Assembly (NCBI GenBank): GCA_016699615.1
Contig: CP064984.1
Coordinates: 62,001-126,000, forward strand
Direction: 5' to 3'
DNA length: 64,000 bases
Source: Sphingobacteriales bacterium
GTDB lineage: Bacteria; Bacteroidota; Bacteroidia; Chitinophagales; JADIYW01
Shown: positions 1-9,700 of the stretch, one piece after another
How the letters are laid out: each line of letters begins with the position of its first letter
How positions within the stretch are numbered: position 1 is the stretch's first letter
Program-made: the position numbers and the translations under genes
The notes under the pieces: generated by a model
Database searches by the model: none
What the model was told of the DNA's origin: nothing
What the model saw: the letters and a program-made list of their open reading frames with translations, nothing else

Positions 1-69
1 TACTAATATACTTAGCACAAATACTATTATAACTGTAAATATTTTTAATGCAGTTATTTTTTTATTCAT
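1..69 (-). CDS. 5' end of an unidentified secreted or membrane protein (partial)
   Basis: Only the first 23 codons lie in the window and the gene continues past base 1. They read MNKKITALKIFTVIIVFVLS and then three more hydrophobic residues: a Lys-rich start followed by an unbroken hydrophobic stretch, which is a signal peptide or N-terminal membrane anchor. The ATG overlaps the TAA of the upstream barrel gene by one base (TAATG), a typical translational coupling arrangement, so the two are probably co-transcribed. No family can be assigned from so little sequence. Confidence 0.5.
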   Translation of the reverse strand, partial: MNKKITALKIFTVIIVFVLSILV

Positions 70-826
70 TATTTATCTAATTTGATATTTATATTATAAG
101 CAAAGCCAAGATTAAAATAGATATTGTTTAATGTAGTCTTTTGGTATGTTTCTCTATTATAGATATTGCTATAACCTTTGTATTTGTATTTATAGAAATC
201 ATAATCTACACCAACAGAAAAACCAAACTTATTTTTTATTAAATATCTAAACTTACAATCTAATCCAAGATAGATTTTCTTTCCTTTAGAATCAAAATAT
301 TCATCAGCAGTGTATCCACCAATTCTGAATGTTGGCATGATGTGCAAGTTTTTATTTTTAAGAAACTCAAATGAATATCCTATTGATGTTGCAATGACAA
401 AGAAAAAAGAATTTTGCTTTGACAATAAACTTGTACCTTGTCTTTTGTAATTTTTTATAGAAAAAAACTGATAATGGATTCCATTATATAAATTCTTCCA
501 AAAATTGGCTTGTAATGAAATTTGTAAATTTGATGCACTGTAATTTTTCTTAAGTTACGTTTGTCATCATATTCTATAAATTCAGTAAGGTTAATCCCAC
601 CAAATGTATCTAATTTGATTTTGTATTCACCGCTGTACAAATCATTCTGTATCATTGTAGGAATGGCATAAGTATAATTCATGCCAAATAAAATTCTAAC
701 TTTTTCTGGGTTAAATTTCTTAGTTTTTATTTTTAAATTTTCAGCCAATGATGCACTATCTACATTTTGAGCATAAAAATGAAAAAAAGAGAATAAAAAT
801 ACTACTGAAATTATACTTCGAAACAT
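69..826 (-). pseudogene. Outer-membrane beta-barrel protein, frameshifted
   Basis: Two ORFs in different frames make one protein. The upstream part (826 down to 455) starts MFRSIISVVFLFSFFHFYAQ, a signal peptide cut after YAQ, and leads into a barrel-like strand (ILFGMNYTYAIPTM). The downstream part (to 69) has alternating polar/aromatic strands such as GFSVGVDYDFYKYKYKG and a C-terminal strand, as in the PorT-like/opacity-like outer-membrane barrels of Bacteroidota. Adding one A on the coding strand in the five-base run at 544-548 joins the frames and reads on as KNYSASNLQISLQANFWK, giving about 250 residues. The function is unknown. An assembly error is as likely as true decay. Confidence 0.6.
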
Positions 827-841
827 TTCGTAAATATAATT

Positions 842-865
842 AATCCCAATCAATTGATTGGGATT
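842..865. promoter_or_regulatory. Perfect 24-bp palindrome between two genes
   Basis: AATCCCAATC AATT GATTGGGATT reads the same on both strands. It lies between the stop of the giant repeat protein (892) and the start of the barrel gene (826). It lacks a clear T-run on the minus strand, so it may be a weak terminator for the giant gene or an operator in front of the barrel gene. The sequence cannot decide between these. Confidence 0.35.
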
Positions 866-891
866 AATTAATTAAATATTCATTGAATTAT

Positions 892-3800
892 TTATTCTTT
901 AACGAACTTAGCTTGATGATTTTGTTGTTGTTCTTTATCTAGTAAATTTAAGATATACATACCTTTTGCAAACTGCATAGCATCAATTTGTATGATATTC
1001 ATACCTCTTTCTACTTTCTTAGCCTCGTTTATCATATTTCTGCCAGTTACATCAAATACATTCAAGTCTAATTCAGTTGCTCTACTTGCTTGGTATTGAA
1101 TATTCAATAAACCATTAGTTGGATTAGGATATATTTTCACTATACCATCATTAATTGCAGTATTGTTCTCTCCTAATTTGATATTAATAATCTCTGAATA
1201 TTTGAATGTACCATCTGTATCGTACATTTTCAATCTATAGTAATTATCTCCAACTTGTGGATTTTCATCATTGAATGTATAATCAACTGGAATATTACTA
1301 TTTCCAGCAGCTAATTTTTCTCCTATATATTCAAAATTGGTAGCATCATAAGATTTTTCAATTTCAAATTTCAAAGAGTTAATTTCAGATGCTGTTGTCC
1401 AATTCAATACATTGACTTCACCATCATTATAACCTGTAAATGATAATAATTCAATTGGCAATATAGTTGTTGGCGATGTTCCTTTTACAAACAATATTTG
1501 TCCTGCAGATGCACAACTTGCTTCATTTTCATCACTAATGATTTGTACTACATATTTTGTACATCTAGGTAATATATATGTTTGATTAAAGTTAGTTGCC
1601 GTAGTACCACCTAATACTTCCTCAAATACTGCACAATTCACAATTACTTCTTGATAATCTGGTGTACATGGTGTATTATCTTGCATCATTGACATTGCTG
1701 TTTTTCCGCAACCTAAATTTGTTAATGAGAATATCATTTGAACAGTATCAACTGGTGTACCATCACAATCTGTATTGAATGTAAAATAATTCACAGAGTT
1801 ATTTGCTTCTGACAAACAATCATAATATATAGGATTATAGTCTGTACCATTGGTATTCATATTCCAACATTGTGGTTGGTCATAACCAATACTTGATGAT
1901 GTACTACAAGGTAGTTTTGCAGGACAATCTACAGATAAGCAGAAACCAAATGTTACATCATTTGGGTTAGTTGGTGCATCTGCATTAAATACTTGTAAAT
2001 ATAATGTCTCGCCAGGGAAAGCAGCAACTGTCATATCAACATCATTACCAAATCCACCAGAACCACAATTCACTTGTTGTAAGACACCACTGCAACCACT
2101 AGGTGCTCTATATATTCCAATATGTTGATCTGAATTATTTATTCCTGCTATAGATGAATATTCATCATTCCCTTGTATTCTAATTCCTGTAGCACTCAAT
2201 GGAACAGTGAATTTAAACCAATAGTCATTACAGTTACTTTCTCCATTACAACCAATAGCTGTTGCTGTTTTAGTTGCTTGGTCTATATCTGTTGCTGTAT
2301 CTTTTACAACATATATTTTGGTAAGATATTGTCCATCAGAAGAACATGGTCCAAATGCAGCACTTCTTATATGTTGTGTAACATCTTCTGCTCCACAAGG
2401 CTCGTCGTTTGCTGGGGCTACATTTTCAGCATATAAATCATTAATTACAAAATCCCAAGTTCCTCTATCAGTAAAAAGGTCATTACCATCAAATTGGATA
2501 TAATAAGTTTTACCTGGAGACAAACATCTAAAGTCAGTACTTCCCAATCCACTTGTTAAAAATCCTGATGACTCATTTAACATTAATCCTGTAAATCCAT
2601 TTGTAGCACAATTATAACCTGTTGGTGCTTCATATAAATTCATATTTACTGACAACAATAAAGGTACGCTGAAGTTTGATAAGGTTAATCTTACTTCTCC
2701 AGAAGCAGGTGCAACAAATTGATACCATAATGTTTCGTCATAAGAACTACCATTTGATGGAGTTTGTGGCATTGGCGAAACATTTGGCTCATTTGCTTGT
2801 GATGTAGCACATCTGTTATCAGCATTATATGTCGTTCCAATATTCGCTGTTGGCGCAGTACAAATATTATCAGCTGGATTAGTTGTACCTGATGTAAATT
2901 GTACAGAAACACTAAAGTTATTTCCTACATCGCCACCTAATACGCCATCAATACCTTGAATTTGCACATAGTATGTTTTACCTTCTTCTATTTCCCAACA
3001 TGCTAAACCTAGTGTTTCATTATTATTTAAATCTACATTATTAGATTCTTTAATTTGTGTCATATTGTTCCATGTTGTTGATGTACAAACTGGAGCACCT
3101 GACGTATTATCCTCTCTCCAAACTCCAATATAAGCATTTATTGCATCTCCTGCACCATTGGTAACATTAATATTGTAAGTACCATCTGTGTTGCTTGCAA
3201 CAAACTTATACCACAATGTATGGTCATAGCTACCATCAGTAATATCATCTAATGGTCCATCTGTTTCTGGCTCTCCAACCTGTTGTGTTGCACATGTATT
3301 ATTTTGTGCAGTAAATGCTTTTGTTGTAGAAGTTGTAAATGTACCAAAATTACCAGATGTTGAAGTAGATGGGAATGCACCTGGTGTTGCACCAATACCA
3401 CAAATATCATCATTTAATGGAGTTGTTTGATTTGAGTTTGTCAACTGAATATTAAAATTACCAACATCAACAGAGCCTACTAAATCATTTCCATCAATTT
3501 GTAAATAATATCGTTTTGATGTTTTCAAACATGGCCATGTTTCATCAATTTCATTACCTACTAATAATGTTGAAGAACCACTTGCAATTTCTTTTAATTG
3601 ACTCCATGTTGGAATATCAGCTGGTGTGCCTGTGCAAGTTATTGTTGTTGTACTTGGCACTTCATACAATACATAATTAATTCCACCTAACATACCTGAT
3701 GTTACATCTAATTGCATTCTAACACTTTGTTCTGCAGTTGGCACAAATGTGAACCAAACAGTTTCGTCATAATCATTAGAAGTCACATCATCTCCTGTTC

Positions 3801-6726
3801 CACCCATATTATTACTTGTATTTGGTTCTCCTGTTTCTTCCCATGAGCATTTATTAGTTCTATTTACAGCACTAGCCATACTAGTACTCAATGCTTCTGC
3901 ACTACATATCAAGTCATTACTTGGTCCAGGATTTCCAGAACCATCATCAGAAACTGTAACGATAAAGTCACCTTGGTCTACAGTAAATGGTACATTATCA
4001 TTACCATCAATTTGTATTAAATATCTTGTATTAGGTAACAAACAAGTAAATGATTCTGATGTAGAACTTACACCTGTAGAACTTGAACCTTCTTGAATTA
4101 TTACTCTACTTGGTGCATTTGTTACTCTAAATGCTGGATTACCCATTGTTTGGTTGTAATAATACAATGTAAAGTTTGGTGAGAATGTACCAGAAATACT
4201 TGGATTGTCTGCAACAGTTATAGTTGTTACACCTGGATTATCAGATGTTGTAAAATAAAACCATACTGTTTCATCCTCTGCACTAAATATTGCAGTATGA
4301 CCAGTTTCACTAGTTCCACAATAGTCTCCACTTTCATTATTTTCGCAAGTAGCACATATATTATGTCCATATCTTGATTTTGTACCGCCTGCTGGTAAAA
4401 CATATAAACCTGGTGCTGTAACAGTACTATCCATTGGAAGTGCATTCACTAAATTATCATTAGAAGCACGTTTAGAATAATTTCCTAAATCTCTAACTTG
4501 TAAATTGAATAAAAAGTTATCTGTAGCTCCAGGTAATGTAAATCCTAATAATGACATATCAATACCATCAACTTGTACATAGTACCATGTATTTGGTTTT
4601 GCACATGGAATAGATACTTTTGCTGAATCTACTGTAACACCTGCTAATACGACAACGCCTGTATTTTCATCTAGTTTAGCAATTCCATTAAATGGATCTG
4701 TGGTACAAGAATTATCTGCGCCTATATATCTATACACTGCAATTTGTGGTGCAGCAATATAACCGTTAGAAAGAACGTCTCTTACTACCACTTCAATATC
4801 GCCTGGTGTTGCACTTGTTCTAAATTTAAACCATACTGTTTCGTCAGAACATGGTTCAGATTGCACACAATCTTGGTCTGTATTTGGTTCGCCTTGTTGC
4901 TGAGTAGCACAGAAATTATTTTCTAAATTTCTAATTTGACTACCACCAGCAGCTACAGTTCCCATATTTCTTGCATTACAAATATCATCATTTGCAACAT
5001 CTAATCCTGGTGTAGCTGACATTGATATAGATATATCAAAATCACCCATATTATCACCAAATAATGGACAGGCACTTGAGCCTGCAACTCTTAACAAATA
5101 TGTAGTCATTGGTTTAGGACAAGTCAAAGTAATTCTTTCATTTCTTGGATTAAGTGGTAAATATGGAATGTTTGTTCCTTCTCCAACTCTGTATAATCTA
5201 TTAAATTTATTATTGCCTAAGTTTGTACAACCAGCAGCTGTATAATATGAATTTAAGGCTCCTGTATATTCATATAAGTCCATATCTGGATCAAAACAAG
5301 TACCACTTGGATTGGTTACATTAATCGTAATTTCTCCAGGTAATAGTGGTGGAAGAATTGGTCCAGTATTGAATGCATACCAAACCGTTGGTGTATTATC
5401 TGAATTAAATGGATTCAAATCCCATCCATTCATTTCTGGTTCGTTTACTTCTGTAGTTGCACATCTGTTATTATGTCTAAATGTTATACTTTCTCCATTT
5501 TGTAGGTATGTTGCATTATTAAAAATATTTATTGAACCAGATGGATTTTTAACTCTGTGTGCTTCACACATATTGTCATTTCCACCTGGCAAATCTGGAT
5601 TTACTGTATAATCTACATTACTTGCGTAAGTTGGATCTGCTGGTAAATGTGTAATTTTTACTTTAAACTGTCCTGTCTCACAATCTGTTCCTGTGCCACC
5701 TGCAACATCTCTTAATGGATCACCACAAATAGCTGTAAGTAAAGGACCACAAGTTGTATTTCTATCTCCATCTACTTGTACCCAATACCATCTGTTAGGA
5801 ACTAAACAATGCACCTCCATATCTTCACTTTGTCCTCCAAGTATTGGTGGATCATAATCTTCCATGATTGTAAATCCATTTGTTGCTAAACCATTACATG
5901 TTTGGTTTGGTATATCATACACTGCAATTCCAAGATCAATATCATTAACTTCTTGTAATGCTTCAATTCTTACTTTTCCAGATGCTGGAGCTTGGAATTT
6001 AAACCATAATGAATGTTCTACATTAAACTCATCTGTAGTTAAATCTGCCAAATTATCTTGATATGTACCTGTGATTTTTTCTGCAATTTTACCTGCACCT
6101 TCTATATTTGGTTCTATAGTTGCACAGCTATTGTTGAAAGCTACTGTTGTTACTGAACCATTAACTGCCAATGCATTTACTCCTGCAATTGTTGCAGCAT
6201 CACAAATATCATCATTTGTAGATGCAGGAATTCCAGATACTTCTTGTACTGATATTCTAAAATCACCTTCTACATCTTCAAAATCTGCTCCTGCAACATA
6301 ACTTGCATCACCATCAATCATGATATAATATGTTTCACCTGGTTTTAAACAGCTAACAACCATATACTCATCAAAGCCACAGCCTAATACACCTGGTAAA
6401 CAAACACCTGTATAATCATCAGCATTTGTTGGATCTAATTCTATACAGCCACCATCAAATCCGAAACCACTTCTTAGTTCTGTTAATCTCCATTTATCAA
6501 AACAATTTGAAGTTTGGAATACAGCCAACTGTAAGTTTATATCTTGGTGATAGTCATCTTCTCCTCTTATTTGATCGATATTTTCTGCTCTAATTTTTAC
6601 TTTTCCAGTTGATGGTGCAACGAAAGAAGCCCAAACAGTTTTATCTGTAGAAGAATTTCTTGCGCCCCATTGATATGGTAATGGATCTCCAATTGATGTA
6701 GCACATCTATTGGTCATTTTTTCCAT
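892..6726 (-). CDS. Giant repeat adhesin-like protein, C-terminal part with T9SS type A sorting domain
   Basis: 1,944 residues with no signal peptide. The protein is a tandem series of about nine to ten domains of 150-200 residues. Each has the same skeleton: N-D-x-I-C-x-A, then N-x-C-A-T...GEP, then D-E-T-V-W-F-K-F, then C-L-x-P-x-x-x-Y-Y-I-Q-V-D-G, then a final beta strand. This resembles the prepeptidase C-terminal/CUB-like beta domains of secreted Bacteroidota proteins. Residues ~1740-1850 form a different beta domain (LLSFTGYNDGEVNVLNWTTA), and the last ~80 residues (IVKIYPNPTNGLLNIQY ... GMYILNL) are a T9SS type A sorting domain. It would be exported by T9SS and anchored or released at the surface. 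The ORF begins inside a repeat (NRCATSIGDP), so its real N-terminus is the ORF at 6743-11626. The ATG used here is incidental. Confidence 0.8.
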   Translation of the reverse strand: MEKMTNRCATSIGDPLPYQWGARNSSTDKTVWASFVAPSTGKVKIRAENIDQIRGEDDYHQDINLQLAVFQTSNCFDKWRLTELRSGFGFDGGCIELDPTNADDYTGVCLPGVLGCGFDEYMVVSCLKPGETYYIMIDGDASYVAGADFEDVEGDFRISVQEVSGIPASTNDDICDAATIAGVNALAVNGSVTTVAFNNSCATIEPNIEGAGKIAEKITGTYQDNLADLTTDEFNVEHSLWFKFQAPASGKVRIEALQEVNDIDLGIAVYDIPNQTCNGLATNGFTIMEDYDPPILGGQSEDMEVHCLVPNRWYWVQVDGDRNTTCGPLLTAICGDPLRDVAGGTGTDCETGQFKVKITHLPADPTYASNVDYTVNPDLPGGNDNMCEAHRVKNPSGSINIFNNATYLQNGESITFRHNNRCATTEVNEPEMNGWDLNPFNSDNTPTVWYAFNTGPILPPLLPGEITINVTNPSGTCFDPDMDLYEYTGALNSYYTAAGCTNLGNNKFNRLYRVGEGTNIPYLPLNPRNERITLTCPKPMTTYLLRVAGSSACPLFGDNMGDFDISISMSATPGLDVANDDICNARNMGTVAAGGSQIRNLENNFCATQQQGEPNTDQDCVQSEPCSDETVWFKFRTSATPGDIEVVVRDVLSNGYIAAPQIAVYRYIGADNSCTTDPFNGIAKLDENTGVVVLAGVTVDSAKVSIPCAKPNTWYYVQVDGIDMSLLGFTLPGATDNFLFNLQVRDLGNYSKRASNDNLVNALPMDSTVTAPGLYVLPAGGTKSRYGHNICATCENNESGDYCGTSETGHTAIFSAEDETVWFYFTTSDNPGVTTITVADNPSISGTFSPNFTLYYYNQTMGNPAFRVTNAPSRVIIQEGSSSTGVSSTSESFTCLLPNTRYLIQIDGNDNVPFTVDQGDFIVTVSDDGSGNPGPSNDLICSAEALSTSMASAVNRTNKCSWEETGEPNTSNNMGGTGDDVTSNDYDETVWFTFVPTAEQSVRMQLDVTSGMLGGINYVLYEVPSTTTITCTGTPADIPTWSQLKEIASGSSTLLVGNEIDETWPCLKTSKRYYLQIDGNDLVGSVDVGNFNIQLTNSNQTTPLNDDICGIGATPGAFPSTSTSGNFGTFTTSTTKAFTAQNNTCATQQVGEPETDGPLDDITDGSYDHTLWYKFVASNTDGTYNINVTNGAGDAINAYIGVWREDNTSGAPVCTSTTWNNMTQIKESNNVDLNNNETLGLACWEIEEGKTYYVQIQGIDGVLGGDVGNNFSVSVQFTSGTTNPADNICTAPTANIGTTYNADNRCATSQANEPNVSPMPQTPSNGSSYDETLWYQFVAPASGEVRLTLSNFSVPLLLSVNMNLYEAPTGYNCATNGFTGLMLNESSGFLTSGLGSTDFRCLSPGKTYYIQFDGNDLFTDRGTWDFVINDLYAENVAPANDEPCGAEDVTQHIRSAAFGPCSSDGQYLTKIYVVKDTATDIDQATKTATAIGCNGESNCNDYWFKFTVPLSATGIRIQGNDEYSSIAGINNSDQHIGIYRAPSGCSGVLQQVNCGSGGFGNDVDMTVAAFPGETLYLQVFNADAPTNPNDVTFGFCLSVDCPAKLPCSTSSSIGYDQPQCWNMNTNGTDYNPIYYDCLSEANNSVNYFTFNTDCDGTPVDTVQMIFSLTNLGCGKTAMSMMQDNTPCTPDYQEVIVNCAVFEEVLGGTTATNFNQTYILPRCTKYVVQIISDENEASCASAGQILFVKGTSPTTILPIELLSFTGYNDGEVNVLNWTTASEINSLKFEIEKSYDATNFEYIGEKLAAGNSNIPVDYTFNDENPQVGDNYYRLKMYDTDGTFKYSEIINIKLGENNTAINDGIVKIYPNPTNGLLNIQYQASRATELDLNVFDVTGRNMINEAKKVERGMNIIQIDAMQFAKGMYILNLLDKEQQQNHQAKFVKE

Positions 6727-6742
6727 GATAATGAACTGTAAC

Positions 6743-9700
6743 CTAAGCTTGCATTTTGAGAGAACCTAAATTGTATGCAAAGCATGGTTCATCATGTATA
6801 TAATCGAAATTTCTAATTCCTAATCCAGTGTAAGGTGAAATATTTGTAGCAGTATTGTCTGGATTTACTAAACCTAATGCTGCATCTTTTATTTGTAATT
6901 TAAAATACCCCATTACACAATCGCCCGCATCTAATAAATCACAAGTTAAATAATCTCCTCCATCAACTTGAAGATAATAATATTTATTTGGATCTAAACA
7001 AGTTGCAATAAAGCTATTACCCTCGTTACAAAATGCACCACCAAATGCACTACTTCCACCACATGTATTATATATGTCGTATGCAAAAAGTACATTTGTT
7101 GATAGCCCAGAACAAGCACCTATACCTGCCTCTGTTAATTCACAGTCTTTATGGTCTTGTGCTAAAATTGGTGTCCATAAATAACGTGGGTCTGAGCAAT
7201 GTGTATTTGTTCCATTACCTAAGATAGGTTCCCAAATAGCCATTTGTATATCTAAGTCATCATCAACACCTGGTGAACCTGCTGGTGCTGATTGTGCTGT
7301 AATTAATACAGAACCTGACAAAGGTGGTTTAAATCTAAACCATACGTCTGCTTCTAGTTCTTGTGAAAAATCTGCTCGCCATTGTACATCTGGTGTAGCA
7401 CAGAAATTGTCATATAATGTTGCTGGTGCTAATTGTCCTCCATTTGGTACTGAACCTAAATCAATAGCATTACAAATAGAATCATTTATAGGTGCACCTC
7501 CTAAAGTAGGTGCTGTTTTTATGCCATATGTTCCATTGTCAAATGACCATAATCCTTCATAGCATAATGAAATTGCACCTGCATCTTTAATTTGTACATA
7601 ATAAGTTGTGTTTGGTATTGGACATTTTAATCTAAATAAATCTTTGTAACAAGGTGCTCCAAATCCATATCCAGTAGTTGCTTCACACAAATCTCCTGGT
7701 ATGTTCATTTCAGGTTGTACTGCCATCTGTGTCTGAATTGGGCACGATGCAGGAGTTTCTGGTAACAAGAAAGTAACTTCAGAATTAAATCCAACTCCAC
7801 CATTATATGGTAATGGTTCTAAACAAAGTGTACCTCTATTTGCATCAGTAAGAATATTATCATTATTGTACCAATATATCCAATCTGGTACAGTAGTACC
7901 TGTTGTAAATTTATACCAAGTTGTTGCTGTATGTGTACCTCCACCTGTAATATTATCTTCTTGTTGGTTATTTGAACCTGGGTTTGATATATCATTTTCT
8001 CCACTTTCTGCAGCTGTACACTTATTTGTATGTGGTAATCCAAAGTAAGGAGCAGCTGTAAATTTATTACTAAGTGTCCAATTTACATTAGTTGATGTGC
8101 CTGCCGCTGTACCATTTTGTGTAATGATTCCTAAATCAACAGCATCACATAAGTTATCTGCAGCTCTAAATGCAGCTTTTTTAACTCTTAATGAAAAATC
8201 TACATAATCGCCACCTAAGCCTGTAACACTTGCATGATCAACTTGTACATAATATGTTGTATTTGCTTTTAAACAAAGATATTCTAGTTTAGCATCGCCA
8301 AAATCTAAATTTTGAGTATAATCAACTAAACTTAGATTAGAAAAACTTGCAGCATTTTCGGGTGTACATGTGCGAACAGTTGTTGCTGTTTGTTCATATA
8401 CTGCAAAAGTTGGCCATGCATCTATTGATCCTCCAAGTCTATCTACCTCAAATGTATATACATGCGGTAATTGTGCCAATGGGTGAGATGTTGGATAATA
8501 AGCTGCTGGTGTAGTGAACTTATACCAAACTGTCTTATCAATAGATTGAGCTGGAAATGCATCAGGTTCTCCTGATGCTGCAACTGTTGCACAAATATTA
8601 GTTTGTTTATTAATAAATAAGTCTGTGTTTGTTGTGTTTGAGAGTGTTCCTAAATTTGTAGCATCACAGATTTTGTCTGGTCCTGCTGTAAAACCGTTGT
8701 CTGTAATTGTCATTGTAAAATCCATCATGTCACATGTAGAATACCAAGCATCGTCTAATTGCACCCAATATGTAGTATTTGGTTTAGGACATTCAATATC
8801 ATAAACAGACTCATCACCCACATTTCCGATTAGTGGTACATCAATACCATTCGGATAATCACCATTAGCTAAGGTAATACCATTAAACCAATTTGTAGAA
8901 GAAGTCCAACCTGTACAATTTGTAGGTAATGCTGGTGTTCCGTCAGCTTCATAAACTTTTAACCAAGCACCTGTCCATGTACATAAAGCTCCACCGGAAC
9001 CATTTGAACCACTTGCATTTATTCTTATTTTGCTACCTGGTGTACTTGATGTAACGAATTTAATCCAAACTGTTTCATCATCATTATCTACATTTGGCTC
9101 ATCTAAAGCACATTGTTCTTGAGCTGTTGCAGATTTATTATTAAATGTTGGGATAGAAATTGTCTCGCCTAAATCTAAGGTATCATTATTAGTAATAGAC
9201 TCTGTATGTGCAGCAGCACCACCATTTGTGGTACCTGCCAACCAAGCATTACAAAAATCATCATTGCTATTGAATGTGCCATTCCAATTTACTGCTAAGC
9301 TGAATATTCCTTCAGTTTCTAAAATTCCACCACCTCCGTCACAACGAATAAAGTAGGTTGAGTTTGGATGTAAATATCCAGTTTCATTAATTTCTGCATC
9401 TGTATCAAACACATTGGTTGCATCTGCATCCCAGCTATTTTTTTCATTTGTTAAATTAGACCAAGTAGGTCCTCCACAGACATTTCCGCATGCTTCATAC
9501 AAGTATAAGTCAGGATCTATTCCATCTTGTTCTGCCATTCTAATATTTATATTTCTTGGCACAGTAGCACCAGTAGTAAAATAGTACCATACTGTTTTTT
9601 GTCCGCCACTTGGCTCTCCAGCTTCTGTACTTGCACATATATTAGATTGATTATTTAATGTTGCAAAAGAACCAGAAGTTGTATTTATATTACCTAATAA

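Noticed and set aside
2173..6301. Plus-strand ORFs within the giant repeat protein gene
   Set aside because: They are antisense shadows of Thr/Asn-rich repeats with low-complexity translations and no start context.
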